64,000 nt of DNA, from the NCBI RefSeq assembly GCF_004116455.1, contig NZ_PDJU01000006.1, positions 62,001 through 126,000 on the forward strand. Direction: 5' to 3'. Shown here one piece after another: positions 1 through 8,006 of this stretch. The notes under the pieces were generated by a model. That model ran no database searches. It was not told where the DNA came from and saw nothing but the letters and a program-made list of their open reading frames with translations. How positions within the stretch are numbered: the first letter of the stretch is position 1; each line of letters opens with the position of its first letter. This DNA comes from Arcobacter sp. F155 (GTDB taxonomy: Bacteria; Campylobacterota; Campylobacteria; Campylobacterales; Arcobacteraceae). The position numbers and the translations under genes are program-made.

Positions 1-1379
1 ATATATATTATGAAGTAGGTTCCTTAGATAAAAAGTGTTATGAAAATTTTGCTTTAACAGAAGATATTTTGATGGAGCATGCAGCTTCTTCAATGGCTAA
101 TTTTATTGAAAATAAGTTTGAAGAAAAAGCTTCTGTTTTGATTGTCTGTGGACCTGGAAACAATGGAGCAGATGGAATAGCTCTTGCAAGACTGCTTCAT
201 AAAAAATATGACATAAAACTTTACCTGCCTTTTGGTGCAAAATCTTCTATGGCAAAACTTCAAGAAAAAAGAGCAAAACTTTTAGCTGTGCCTTTTATAG
301 ATACAATAGTAGAAAGTGATATTATTGTTGACTGCTTATTTGGAAGTGGACTAAATAAAGACTTAGATGAGACTTCTTTATCTATCATTAACTCTTTAAA
401 TAAACAAGATGCCTACAAACTTAGCTGTGATATTCCTAGTGGTATAAATACAAAAGGGCAAATAAATCAAGAGGCTTTTTATGCTGATACTACTATTACA
501 ATGGGTGCTTTAAAAGTAGCTCTTTTTAGTGATGAAGCAAAAGACTATGTTGGTAAAATTAAAGTAGCCAACCTTGGTGTTCAAAGAGATATTTATGAAG
601 AAGATACAAATATCTATCTTTTAGATAAAGAAGATATGAAGCTTCCTTTTAGAAATAAAAAGAACGCCCACAAAGGTTCATATGGACACTTAAATGTAAT
701 TGCTGGTTGTAAAATGGGAGCAGGCGTAATTGCTGCAAAAGCTGCTTTTGGTTTTGGAGCAGGGCTTGTAAGTGTAGTAAGTCATGAAGATATAGATTTA
801 CCTTATCATATTATGCATACTCATTTTATAAGTGATAATTGTACTGCAATAGCTATTGGAATGGGGCTAGGAAAATATGAGATTAATGAGGTTGAGAAAA
901 TATTAGCAAAGGATATTCCTACAATAATAGATGCTGATTTATTCTATGAAGAGATTATTTTAGACAAACTTCAAAAAGATGTTGTATTAACTCCTCACCC
1001 AAAAGAGTTTTGTGCTTTATTAAACTTGTGTAAGATAGCTCATATAAAAGTAGATGAGTTACAAAAAAATAGATTTGAGTATGTAACTAAGTTCTGCACT
1101 AAATATCCTAATGTAACACTTCTTTTAAAAGGTGCAAATACTCTTATAGGAAAAGATAAAAATATCTATATAAATAGTTTTGGAAGTGCCGTACTTAGTA
1201 AAGGTGGTAGTGGAGATGTTTTAAGTGGTCTTATAGCTTCTTTATTAGCTCAAGGCTATGATTCATTAGATGCAAGTATAACTGCAAGTTTAGCCCATGC
1301 ATTAGCTGCACAGAACTATAAAAAGAATAACTACTCACTTATTCCAGCAGATTTAGTAGAAGAGGTAAAAAAATTATGA
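1..1379 (+). CDS. nnrD/nnrE: Bifunctional NAD(P)H-hydrate epimerase / ADP-dependent NAD(P)H-hydrate dehydratase, 5' end outside window
   Basis: Repairs hydrated NADH/NADPH (NADHX, NADPHX): an N-terminal YjeF_N epimerase domain followed by a C-terminal ribokinase-like, ADP-dependent dehydratase domain. The reading frame is open from base 3 and reads YYEVGSLDKKCYENFALTED just before MEHAASSM at base 72. This is the expected N-terminus of the epimerase domain, so the true start lies upstream of the window and the ATG at 72 is internal. Visible motifs are GPGNNGADG (epimerase), KGSYGHLNVIAGC, LTPHPKEF and GSGDVLSG (dehydratase, phosphate-binding loop with catalytic Asp). The stop overlaps the cutA start by 4 bp (ATGA), which suggests translational coupling in an operon with cutA and thiG. 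Confidence 0.93.
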   Translation, partial: IYYEVGSLDKKCYENFALTEDILMEHAASSMANFIENKFEEKASVLIVCGPGNNGADGIALARLLHKKYDIKLYLPFGAKSSMAKLQEKRAKLLAVPFIDTIVESDIIVDCLFGSGLNKDLDETSLSIINSLNKQDAYKLSCDIPSGINTKGQINQEAFYADTTITMGALKVALFSDEAKDYVGKIKVANLGVQRDIYEEDTNIYLLDKEDMKLPFRNKKNAHKGSYGHLNVIAGCKMGAGVIAAKAAFGFGAGLVSVVSHEDIDLPYHIMHTHFISDNCTAIAIGMGLGKYEINEVEKILAKDIPTIIDADLFYEEIILDKLQKDVVLTPHPKEFCALLNLCKIAHIKVDELQKNRFEYVTKFCTKYPNVTLLLKGANTLIGKDKNIYINSFGSAVLSKGGSGDVLSGLIASLLAQGYDSLDASITASLAHALAAQNYKKNNYSLIPADLVEEVKKL

Positions 1380-1684
1380 AATTATTGTTAGTACAAACTA
1401 CTTGTGCATCAAAGGATGAAGCTAAAAAAATAGCAAAAGTTCTTATAGAAAAAAAGCTAGCAGCTTGTATTCAAATGAGTAAAATAGAATCTTATTATAT
1501 GTGGAAAAATGAGTTTTGTGATGACGAAGAGATACTATTAAGTATCAAAACTAAAAAAGAAAACTTCAAAAAAATCAAAAGCAAAATTAAAGAATTACAT
1601 AGCTATGATGTGCCCGAAATTATAGGCTTAGATATTAGTGACGTAAGTAAAGAATATAAAAAGTTTATAGAAAAAAATTGTTAA
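1376..1684 (+). CDS. cutA: CutA1-family divalent cation tolerance protein
   Basis: A 102-residue protein of normal CutA length. Family motifs are visible: a [10 protein letters not shown] start (strand 1 and helix 1), [10 protein letters not shown], then YMWKNE and a C-terminal [12 protein letters not shown], matching the conserved YEVPEI segment. CutA forms a PII-like trimer and was named from copper-tolerance phenotypes; its biochemical role is still unsettled. The start overlaps the stop of the upstream NAD(P)HX repair gene by 4 bp. The gene ends at the usual short, Lys-rich tail just before thiG. Confidence 0.93.
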   Translation: MKLLLVQTTCASKDEAKKIAKVLIEKKLAACIQMSKIESYYMWKNEFCDDEEILLSIKTKKENFKKIKSKIKELHSYDVPEIIGLDISDVSKEYKKFIEKNC

Positions 1685-1707
1685 AACTTATGGAGGAAAA
1701 AACAGAA

Positions 1708-2490
1708 ATGAATGACCAGATTTTAAAAATTGGTGATTATGAATTTAATAGTAGATTAATTGTTGGTTCTGGAAAATATAAAGATTTTCAAACAACTAAA
1801 GATGCAACGTTAGCAAGTGGAAGTGAACTTATTACTGTTGCTATTAGAAGAGTAAATATTACAAACCCAAATGAAGAGAATTTATTAGACTATTTTAAAG
1901 ATACAAATGTAAAGCTTCTTCCTAATTCTGCTGGTTGTTTTACAGCTGAAGAAGCAATTACTACTTTTAGACTTATGAGAGAAGCAACAGGTATTGATAT
2001 TATTAAGTTAGAAGTTATTGGTGATGCACAAAAAACTTTATACCCAGATGTAATTGATACAATCAAAGCTTGTGAGGTTCTTAAAAAAGATGGTTTCACA
2101 GTTATGGCATATACAAGTGATGATCCAATTGTTGCAAAAAGATTAGAAAATGCAGGTGCAGATGCAATTATGCCACTAGCAGCTCCAATTGGTTCTGGTC
2201 TTGGAATTCAAAACCCATATAATATTGCATTTATTAGAGATGCAGTTAAAGTTCCTGTTTTAGTTGATGCAGGATTAGGTTGTGCAAGTGATGCTTCATA
2301 TGCAATGGAATTAGGTGCAGATGGTATTTTAGCTAATACAGCAATTGCTCAAGCACAAGATCCAATGAAAATGGCAGAAGCATTTAAATATGCAACAATT
2401 GCAGGAAGAATGTCATATAAAGCAGGAAGAATCCCTAAAAAACCTTACGCAACGGCTTCTTCACCAGTGGATGGATTAATTCAATTTTAG
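1708..2490 (+). CDS. thiG: Thiazole synthase ThiG
   Basis: Forms the thiazole phosphate moiety of thiamine from 1-deoxyxylulose 5-phosphate, dehydroglycine and sulfur carried by ThiS thiocarboxylate. TIM-barrel motifs are clear: [30 protein letters not shown] (catalytic Schiff-base Lys), [13 protein letters not shown] and [11 protein letters not shown] chose the ATG at 1708 because a GGAGG at 1692-1696 precedes it and it gives 260 residues, typical for the family; the frame is also open from a TTG at 1678 inside cutA. The sulfur carrier ThiS is encoded elsewhere in the window (10438-10638, minus strand), so thiazole genes are scattered here. Confidence 0.95.
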   Translation: MNDQILKIGDYEFNSRLIVGSGKYKDFQTTKDATLASGSELITVAIRRVNITNPNEENLLDYFKDTNVKLLPNSAGCFTAEEAITTFRLMREATGIDIIKLEVIGDAQKTLYPDVIDTIKACEVLKKDGFTVMAYTSDDPIVAKRLENAGADAIMPLAAPIGSGLGIQNPYNIAFIRDAVKVPVLVDAGLGCASDASYAMELGADGILANTAIAQAQDPMKMAEAFKYATIAGRMSYKAGRIPKKPYATASSPVDGLIQF

Positions 2491-2494
2491 TCGT

Positions 2495-2534
2495 TTTTGA
2501 AGAAATTTTGAAATTTTTTGAAATTTCTTCAAAA
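2495..2534 (+). terminator. AT-rich hairpin after thiG
   Basis: A 14-bp perfect inverted repeat (2495-2508 with 2521-2534, TTTTGAAGAAATTT and its complement) separated by a 12-base loop, 5 bases after the thiG stop. It may end the nnr-cutA-thiG transcript. It is weak in GC, and no separate T-tract follows, so termination is inferred. Confidence 0.45.
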
Positions 2535-2539
2535 TACTC

Positions 2540-2568
2540 TTGACAAACTAAAAAAAATATATTATAAT
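2540..2568 (+). promoter_or_regulatory. Consensus sigma70-type promoter of the tRNA cluster
   Basis: TTGACA at 2540-2545, a 17-bp spacer, and TATAAT at 2563-2568, 33 bases upstream of tRNA-Pro. A full-consensus promoter is unusual among the others in this window and fits a strongly expressed stable-RNA operon. Confidence 0.85.
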
Positions 2569-2601
2569 TCCGTCCACTTTTTGAAAGAATAAGTGTTTAT
2601 T

Positions 2602-2679
2602 CGGGGCGTAGCGCAGTCTGGTTAGCGCACCTGGTTTGGGACCAGGGGGCCGGAGGTTCGAATCCTCTCGCCCCGACCA
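2602..2679 (+). tRNA. tRNA-Pro (UGG)
   Basis: The acceptor stem CGGGGCG pairs with CGCCCCG. The anticodon loop TTTGGGA lies in a CCTGG/CCAGG stem and gives anticodon TGG. The T-arm GGTTCGAATCC is present and CCA is encoded at 2677-2679. It is the only tRNA-Pro in the window and the first gene of the cluster. A UGG tRNA must read CCC codons by extended wobble, which is relevant to the CCC site in dnaX. Confidence 0.97.
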
Positions 2680-2688
2680 TTTATGAGT

Positions 2689-2766
2689 GGTAGGTATAGC
2701 TCAGTTGGTTAGAGCATCTGGTTGTGGTTCAGAGGGTCGTGGGTTCGAATCCCATTACTTACCCCA
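2689..2766 (+). tRNA. tRNA-His (GUG)
   Basis: The acceptor stem GTAGGTA (2690-2696) pairs with TACTTAC, including one G-U pair. An extra G at 2689 (position -1) faces C73, the identity element of tRNA-His. The anticodon loop TTGTGGT gives GTG, and CCA is encoded at 2764-2766. It lies 9 bases after tRNA-Pro. Confidence 0.97.
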
Positions 2767-2809
2767 TTTTATCATTCTTTCAGGATGATTTTTATATAAT
2801 TTTTTTGAT

Positions 2810-2886
<77 letters not shown>

Positions 2887-2895
2887 CTTTTAAAT

Positions 2896-2930
2896 AAGAT
2901 TAAAGTTGTTTGCAACTTGATCTTTTTTTT
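2896..2930 (+). terminator. Hairpin with T-tract between tRNA-Arg and tRNA-Leu
   Basis: Stem AAGAT(T)A-AAGTTG / CAACTT-G-ATCTT around a TTTG loop, followed by about eight T. It looks like an intrinsic terminator, but tRNA-Leu begins only 9 bases after the T-tract, leaving no room for a separate promoter. Partial readthrough or an RNA-processing role is therefore likely. Confidence 0.5.
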
Positions 2931-2939
2931 TGTCTATAT

Positions 2940-3024
2940 GCGGATGTGGTGAAATTGGTAGACACGCCAGACTTAGGATCTGGTGCCTCACGGTGTGGAG
3001 GTTCGAGTCCTCTCATCCGCACCA
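2940..3024 (+). tRNA. tRNA-Leu (UAG)
   Basis: An 85-base class II tRNA with a long variable arm (TGCCTCACGGTGT region). The acceptor GCGGATG pairs with CATCCGC. The anticodon stem CCAGA/TCTGG with loop CTTAGGA gives TAG, and CCA is encoded at 3022-3024. Confidence 0.97.
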
Positions 3025-3107
3025 CCTTACTAAAATGAAATCAATAACTTTAAGTTCTAAATCTACTTATTTTATTTTTCTTTACTATTAACATTATGTT
3101 AAATTGC

Positions 3108-3184
<77 letters not shown>

Positions 3185-3252
3185 AATTATTACTATCAAA
3201 AGAGTTTTAATCCACACAGTAAATTGTTTTTTTAGATGAAAGGAACAATAAA

Positions 3253-3393
3253 ATGTCAATAACAGAAATAAATTTAATTAAGAAAATAGAAGTATTTTTT
3301 AGATTAGTTCAAAAAAATGAGAATATTTTAGATGCACTTAGTAAATCAGGAATCGTAATTCCTAATAGACTACTTACTTTATTTGTAAAATAG
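3253..3393 (+). CDS. Small hypothetical protein (46 aa)
   Basis: An ATG at 3253 is preceded by an AAAGGAA ribosome-binding site with good spacing. It opens a 46-residue frame beginning MSITEINLIKKIEVFFRLV and ending PNRLLTLFVK at a TAG. The composition is amphipathic (alternating hydrophobic and Lys/Asn), with no signal peptide, Cys or metal motif. It lies 68 bases downstream of tRNA-fMet, converging on the regulator at 3435. I do not recognise it; it could be a genuine small protein or a remnant of a longer gene. Confidence 0.4.
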   Translation: MSITEINLIKKIEVFFRLVQKNENILDALSKSGIVIPNRLLTLFVK

Positions 3394-3434
3394 TGAAGGA
3401 AGAAGATATAAAAAGAGAAAAACTCTTTTTATAT

Positions 3435-4121
3435 TTATTCGTTAATAGTTACTCTACACCCTACATTTGAAATAGTTTCAATCAAATCATAATGGAGTTT
3501 CGATCTAAGTCTATAAATAAGAGTTCTTAATGTACTATTTGAGATAGTATGGTTATGCCAAATCTTATACTCTAAATCTTCAAAGGTAACAATAGCACCA
3601 TTTGCTCTAATTAGTATTCTAAGTAGTTGTCTCTCTTTTAGACCAAGTTTAATAAACATATCTTTATAGTATAACTTATCATTTACTTTATCAAAATAGT
3701 AATCAAATCCAAGTCTCATAAGACTCTTATCAATTGTGGGAACAACTTCATTTTTACTTTTATAGATACCTAAAAGAATATTTGATTTTAACTCTTCTCT
3801 TTTAAAGGGTTTTATTAAGTAAGTTACGGGATTTGTTTCTATTGCTCTATTTAATGTTTTTTCATCAGAATATGCAGTTGTATAGATAATTGGAATATTG
3901 TTGTTCTTTTGTATCTGTATAGCTACATCAATACCATCTTTATCATCTCTTAAATCAATATCCATCAAAATAATATCTGGTTTAGTTCTTTTTACACTCT
4001 CAAGTGCACTATCATATCCTGTTGCCATATCTGTCACTATAAAATCAAGCTTTTCTAGAACTTTTTTGATTTCAAGTGCAACAATCGTTTCATCTTCTAC
4101 TATTAATACTTTATTCATCAT
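3435..4121 (-). CDS. Response regulator, receiver plus OmpR-type winged helix
   Basis: A 228-residue two-domain transcription factor. The receiver domain (about 1-120) has the acidic cluster VEDE at residues 8-11, phospho-acceptor Asp54 in ILMDIDL, the switch Thr in IIYTTAYSD and the conserved Lys in YLIKPF. The C-terminal half (about 145-228) is an OmpR/PhoB-like winged helix with FEDLEYKIW, STLRTLIYRLRSKL and IETISNVGCRV. It is a close paralogue of the regulator at 5021-5713 and the last gene of a four-gene minus-strand set (kinase, regulator, N-acyl synthase, this regulator). Its own promoter carries direct repeats (4154-4186), so it may be feedback controlled. The target genes are unknown. 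Confidence 0.9.
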   Translation of the reverse strand: MMNKVLIVEDETIVALEIKKVLEKLDFIVTDMATGYDSALESVKRTKPDIILMDIDLRDDKDGIDVAIQIQKNNNIPIIYTTAYSDEKTLNRAIETNPVTYLIKPFKREELKSNILLGIYKSKNEVVPTIDKSLMRLGFDYYFDKVNDKLYYKDMFIKLGLKERQLLRILIRANGAIVTFEDLEYKIWHNHTISNSTLRTLIYRLRSKLHYDLIETISNVGCRVTINE

Positions 4122-4153
4122 CTCATTTTCTAAAAATTATTTTTTTATACAGA

Positions 4154-4186
4154 AGTATATCATTTTTTCGTCACACCTTTGTCACA
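4154..4186 (-). promoter_or_regulatory. Promoter with TGTGACA direct repeats before the second regulator
   Basis: On the minus strand TGTGACA (4186-4180) and TGTGACG (4175-4169) repeat with an 11-bp period. They end exactly 9 bp upstream of a TATACT -10 hexamer at 4159-4154. Direct repeats about one helical turn apart over the -35 region are the usual binding site of OmpR/PhoB-type regulators. The same heptamer pair stands before the synthase gene at 4987-5005. Confidence 0.65.
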
Positions 4187-4187
4187 C

Positions 4188-4949
4188 TTACTGTTTTAAG
4201 AAGACTTTTTTAAAAAATCTTGATGCTAAACTAGGATTATAAGAAATTATTAAAAAAGGTATATCAACATTTCCATAAGCATCTAACTCTTTTTCTACTT
4301 TTACTCCACCAAGCTTTTCAAATAGTTTCAGGTGGTCTGCTCTTATTCCTGAAAGTGCTAGGTCAATGTTATTATTCATAAAGATATTGTAAATACCGCA
4401 CATTAGATATTTAAACTCTTGATTAAGACCTTTATTCCGAGTTTTAACAATGTTTCTTGAAATCTCACCTATTAGATTAAACTCTTCTCTTTGTTTAGTA
4501 AAAGAGCATTTTTCTTCAGAGGGTAAACCTTTTTTTGAATCAAATATAAGTCTAATAGTTCCAGATATTTCATTATTATTTTTACAATAAATCACCGCTG
4601 AATTCTTATCAAAAGTATCAAAATTTAATCCATCAATTTCATCAGGGCACTCCTTTTGATATGATATTTCATGGTAAACACTACTCCTTAATTTAAAAAC
4701 TTCAATAAGCTCTTCCGCACTAATGGCTAAGTTTGTATTTGAATATTTATTATCCCAATTTAGACTTCTATTAAAACTAATTGTTTCTTCTATAGTCTCT
4801 TCTAGGAAAACTCTTTTTTTAAATACTTCAAGGGCATACCTTTGTTCTTCATTGAACTTTTCAGGTAAGTAGTCTAGTTGGCTGTTAATATTGTGAGTTA
4901 CAAACTCTTGTAGAAAGTTAATAGATATATTTTTGTTTAAGTGACTCAT
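4188..4949 (-). CDS. LuxI/FeeM-like N-acyl synthase (GNAT-fold)
   Basis: A 253-residue protein with the pattern of LuxI-type acyl-homoserine lactone synthases and the related FeeM N-acyl amino acid synthases. It has an R88-SSVY segment, acidic residues around DGLNFDTFD (106-114), a central strand ending GTIR133, and E162-x-x-R165 in GEISRNIV, matching the LuxI E-x-S-R motif. The C-terminal part has a GNAT-like stretch (IRADHLKLFEKLGG). A roughly 75-residue N-terminal extension precedes the core. Family knowledge suggests transfer of an acyl chain from acyl-ACP to an amino acid-like acceptor; the actual substrate cannot be read from sequence. It sits between two response regulators downstream of a 7TMR-DISM kinase, which suggests a diffusible signal or lipid product. 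Another GNAT activity is possible. Confidence 0.65.
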   Translation of the reverse strand: MSHLNKNISINFLQEFVTHNINSQLDYLPEKFNEEQRYALEVFKKRVFLEETIEETISFNRSLNWDNKYSNTNLAISAEELIEVFKLRSSVYHEISYQKECPDEIDGLNFDTFDKNSAVIYCKNNNEISGTIRLIFDSKKGLPSEEKCSFTKQREEFNLIGEISRNIVKTRNKGLNQEFKYLMCGIYNIFMNNNIDLALSGIRADHLKLFEKLGGVKVEKELDAYGNVDIPFLIISYNPSLASRFFKKVFLKQ

Positions 4950-4971
4950 GTGTTTGTCCTTTTTTAGACAA

Positions 4972-5005
4972 ACTTTACATAAGCCCTGTCACAGTTTATG
5001 TCACA
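4972..5005 (-). promoter_or_regulatory. Promoter with TGTGACA direct repeats before the N-acyl synthase
   Basis: On the minus strand TGTGACA occurs at 5005-4999 and 4993-4987 (12-bp period). The pair ends 9 bp upstream of TAAAGT (4977-4972), a possible -10; TATGTA at 4981-4976 is an alternative. The arrangement matches 4154-4186, so the same regulator probably acts at both. Confidence 0.6.
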
Positions 5006-5020
5006 GGATTGTAAGAATTA

Positions 5021-5713
5021 TTAAGTAAGAGTGGTGATTTTGCATCCAAGTGAGGGGATTGTTTCTATAAGTTTATATTCAAGCTTAGTTCTAAGCCTAT
5101 AAATTAATGTTCTTAATGCTCCTTTTGAAACGGGATAATCAGGCCACAGTAAATATTCTAAACTATTAAATGAAACAATACTTCCTTTAGCTTCTACTAA
5201 AATACTTAAAAGAGCTCTTTCTTTTATACTTAGTTTTATTCTAAGATTCTCATAGAATAGTGTTTCATCTTTAATGTTATAATAATAGTTTAGTCCTAGA
5301 TGAATAAAGTCTTTATTTTTAAATAGTTCATAAGAGCTATTTATTTTGTGTAATGCTAAATAGATTGTAGTTTTTAACTCTTCTCTTTTAAAAGGTTTTA
5401 GCAAATATGCAATTGGGTTTGTTTTTACTGCTTTTTTTATTGTTTCTTCATCGGAGTAAGCAGTTATATAAACAATAGGGATGTTCTTGATTTTTTGAAT
5501 ATCTATGGCAGCATCTATTCCACTTTTACTATTTTTTAGGTTTATATCCATCAAAATTATGGAAGGGTCTTTCTCTTTTACAAATTTTAGTGCTTCATCA
5601 TAGTTTGTTGCACAAGCTACAACATAATAACCTAGGTTTTCAAGACTTTTTTTTATATCTAAAGCAACAATTGCCTCATCTTCTACAATTAGAAACTTTT
5701 CATTTGTCATCAT
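5021..5713 (-). CDS. Response regulator, receiver plus OmpR-type winged helix
   Basis: A 230-residue paralogue of the regulator at 3435-4121. The receiver has VEDE (10-13), phospho-acceptor Asp56 in ILMDINL, IVYITAYSD and YLLKPF. The C-terminal winged helix contains SLEYLLW, GALRTLIYRLRTKL and IETIPSLGCKI. Its start overlaps the 3' end of the upstream kinase gene by 14 bp, so this is the cognate partner of that kinase. It is the best candidate to bind the TGTGACA repeats upstream of the synthase gene 71 bp downstream, though either paralogue could do so. Confidence 0.92.
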   Translation of the reverse strand: MMTNEKFLIVEDEAIVALDIKKSLENLGYYVVACATNYDEALKFVKEKDPSIILMDINLKNSKSGIDAAIDIQKIKNIPIVYITAYSDEETIKKAVKTNPIAYLLKPFKREELKTTIYLALHKINSSYELFKNKDFIHLGLNYYYNIKDETLFYENLRIKLSIKERALLSILVEAKGSIVSFNSLEYLLWPDYPVSKGALRTLIYRLRTKLEYKLIETIPSLGCKITTLT

Positions 5714-7544
5714 CTTGCCAGATAATTTTTGTCTCTACTCCTTTCGTTGATTTAATCTCTATCTCACCTTTAAGCTGATTTCTTGCAAGTGTATCTACAA
5801 GGGTTAAGCCTAGAGAATCAGTTTGTTTATTCTCTTTAAATCCAATTCCATTATCTTTTACAAGGAAAGTGATTTCATTGTGCTGTTTAAAAAGTTTTAT
5901 TTCAATTGTTCCAATAAAATCTGGGAAAGCATATTTAAATGAGTTTGTAAGAAGTTCATTTAAAATAAGTCCACAATAAACAGCTTGTTCCATTTTTATA
6001 TTTGCTCTTACATCTAAATCAATATCAACATCTTTATGATAACTATCAACAACCTCTTCAATAAGAGCTTCAAAATATTCATAAGTATTTACATGGGAAA
6101 TATTATCTTGTTTATAAAGTAACTCATGAAGATGACTCATTGCATTAATTCTATTTTGAATAGTAACTAAGATATCTTGTAGTTTTTCATTGTGTATTTC
6201 ATCTGCTTGAAGTCTTATTAGAGATACAATAGTTTGCATATTGTTTTTTACTCTATGATTTAGTTCTTTTAATAAAAGCTCTTTTTCAATAAGTGTATCT
6301 TTTAAGTCTTTTGTTCTTAATGATACTTCTTTACTTAATCTTTCAGTCTCATTTTGTTGATGAACAATCAATCTTTTATTTGCTTCATCTTTGTCTTTTT
6401 GTAGACTTGTTATTCTATTTGCAAGGGCAATCGAAAAAATAGTTGCTTCAGATACAAAAGAAGCTTCTACAATATAAGGAAAGTAATCATATACGTTAAA
6501 TATTCCTGCACTTGATAGGAACATTGTAAGTCCAGATATTAAAAATACAAACCATCCAAAAAGTATAAAGTAGGCTTGTTTATTTCTTTTTATTGTTGCA
6601 TATAGAGTTAATCCCATTAGATAAATTAATAAAAGCATTGTAAGTGTATTTCTATGTTTATCATAATCATCTGTTAATAAGAAGAAAACAATAGAAATAG
6701 GAATTAGGATTAAATAGAAGTTTAAAAAAGCATTGTTTTTAGGATACTGCTTTGTATTTAAAAACTCTTTTGTAAATAAAGCAAGGGCAACAATAGGAAT
6801 AGCAACAATTACTGGTGCATACTTTAATATTTCTTCTATCCAGCCATCAGGAAGCATATATATTGTTGCAAAACCAACATATAAAAGGTGATGAACTATA
6901 ATCCCAATAATATAGACTACATAATATAAGTAACTTATATCCTTTGTAAAAAAGAAGATAAATAGATTATAAATTCCCAAAATAAACATTGCACCAAAGA
7001 ATAGGGCTAATATCATTTGATGTTTTAACTCTTTTTCAAAGAAAGTAAAGTTTTCCCAAAGTTTGAGTTTTATAATCATAGTTGTAATATCTGAACTTGC
7101 TTTTATATAAATAGTTTTTTCACTATTTGGTTTAATTAATATTGGAAAAGCTGAGTTAACTGTCTTTATGTCATTTTGTCTAAAATATAAGCCTTTTAAG
7201 GCCTTAATATTACTATCTAAATCATAAAATGTAATATGACTAGTCAAAGCATTGTCATACTCTAAAACTCTTTTAATCTCTTTATTTGTAGTGTTTTTTA
7301 GTTTAAATCGTATCCAAATATTAAAGTTAGGTGCATAACCATAAGAGAGTCTACTTTCACTATTTTTTTGAAATAAATCATCATTTTCTTTTATATCATG
7401 TATGCTTAGTTCTTTTGTATAGTCTATGTGAATATCTGAATATTTTAATATATCTAGCTCTTTTATATCTTCATAAACTAAAACAGGTTTGGCATAAAGA
7501 GTAGTAAATAATAAAAAGATAGAAATAATAATTTTATTGAGCAT
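5700..7544 (-). CDS. 7TMR-DISM sensor histidine kinase
   Basis: A 614-residue membrane kinase. A signal peptide (1-18) is followed by a periplasmic 7TMR-DISM extracellular domain (about 40-170, with YGYAPNFNIWIRFKL). Seven membrane helices follow (about 175-375), then a coiled coil and a HisKA_2-type dimerisation domain with ELNHRVKNNMQTIVSLI (the His after LN is the phospho-acceptor). The C-terminal ATPase has LNELLTNSFKYAF and VKDNGIGF. Such DISM domains are thought to bind carbohydrates or other small ligands; the ligand here is unknown. It is the first gene of the kinase-regulator-synthase-regulator set, with an extended -10 (TGTGTATAAT) at 7579-7570. It is a paralogue of the kinase at 61898-63754. 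Confidence 0.9.
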   Translation of the reverse strand: MLNKIIISIFLLFTTLYAKPVLVYEDIKELDILKYSDIHIDYTKELSIHDIKENDDLFQKNSESRLSYGYAPNFNIWIRFKLKNTTNKEIKRVLEYDNALTSHITFYDLDSNIKALKGLYFRQNDIKTVNSAFPILIKPNSEKTIYIKASSDITTMIIKLKLWENFTFFEKELKHQMILALFFGAMFILGIYNLFIFFFTKDISYLYYVVYIIGIIVHHLLYVGFATIYMLPDGWIEEILKYAPVIVAIPIVALALFTKEFLNTKQYPKNNAFLNFYLILIPISIVFFLLTDDYDKHRNTLTMLLLIYLMGLTLYATIKRNKQAYFILFGWFVFLISGLTMFLSSAGIFNVYDYFPYIVEASFVSEATIFSIALANRITSLQKDKDEANKRLIVHQQNETERLSKEVSLRTKDLKDTLIEKELLLKELNHRVKNNMQTIVSLIRLQADEIHNEKLQDILVTIQNRINAMSHLHELLYKQDNISHVNTYEYFEALIEEVVDSYHKDVDIDLDVRANIKMEQAVYCGLILNELLTNSFKYAFPDFIGTIEIKLFKQHNEITFLVKDNGIGFKENKQTDSLGLTLVDTLARNQLKGEIEIKSTKGVETKIIWQDDDK

Positions 7545-7569
7545 AAAAAGTCCTAATTGTAATTGCTAA

Positions 7570-7579
7570 ATTATACACA
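7570..7579 (-). promoter_or_regulatory. Extended -10 promoter of the 7TMR-DISM kinase operon
   Basis: On the minus strand TGTGTATAAT, with TATAAT at 7575-7570, lies 26 bases upstream of the kinase ATG. No TGTGACA repeats are visible here, unlike the two internal promoters of the same operon. Confidence 0.6.
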
Positions 7580-7715
7580 AGATAAATTATTTACATATAA
7601 AATATGTCTTTTTTGTTATTATTTAGAAAAAGAGAAACATAGCTAGTTATATTATATTAATTTAAGGTTTTTTTGTTAGAATTTCAATCCTAAAAGTTAT
7701 TTTGAACTTTTAATT

Positions 7716-7790
7716 TGGGGTATCGCCAAGCGGTAAGGCACTGGTTTTTGGTACCAGCATTCGTAGGTTCGAATCCTGCTACCCCAGCCA
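7716..7790 (+). tRNA. tRNA-Gln (UUG)
   Basis: The acceptor TGGGGTA pairs with TACCCCA, leaving discriminator G at 7787. The CTGGT/ACCAG stem with loop TTTTGGT gives TTG, and CCA is encoded at 7788-7790. It is followed 20 bases later by tRNA-fMet. Confidence 0.96.
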
Positions 7791-7810
7791 CTTTTTCAAT
7801 ATTGGTTAGC

Positions 7811-7887
<77 letters not shown>

Positions 7888-7973
7888 ATCTTAACTTCTA
7901 TTATTTTTCTTGTTTAAAAATATTACAATTCAACTAATTTAAATTTTAAAAGCACAATTATTTATATAAGTAG

Positions 7974-7979
7974 TATAAT
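7974..7979 (+). promoter_or_regulatory. -10 hexamer upstream of the OmpA-like lipoprotein
   Basis: TATAAT lies 27 bases before the ATG at 8007 in an AT-rich leader. No clear -35 is seen, which is common for Campylobacterota vegetative promoters. Confidence 0.5.
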
Positions 7980-8006
7980 AATATATCTTTACAAAAAGGG
8001 TTTATT

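Noticed and set aside
3898-4242. 114-codon plus-strand frame opposite the response regulator
   Set aside because: Low-complexity Ser/Ile-rich translation of the antisense of a well-supported gene; no start signal.
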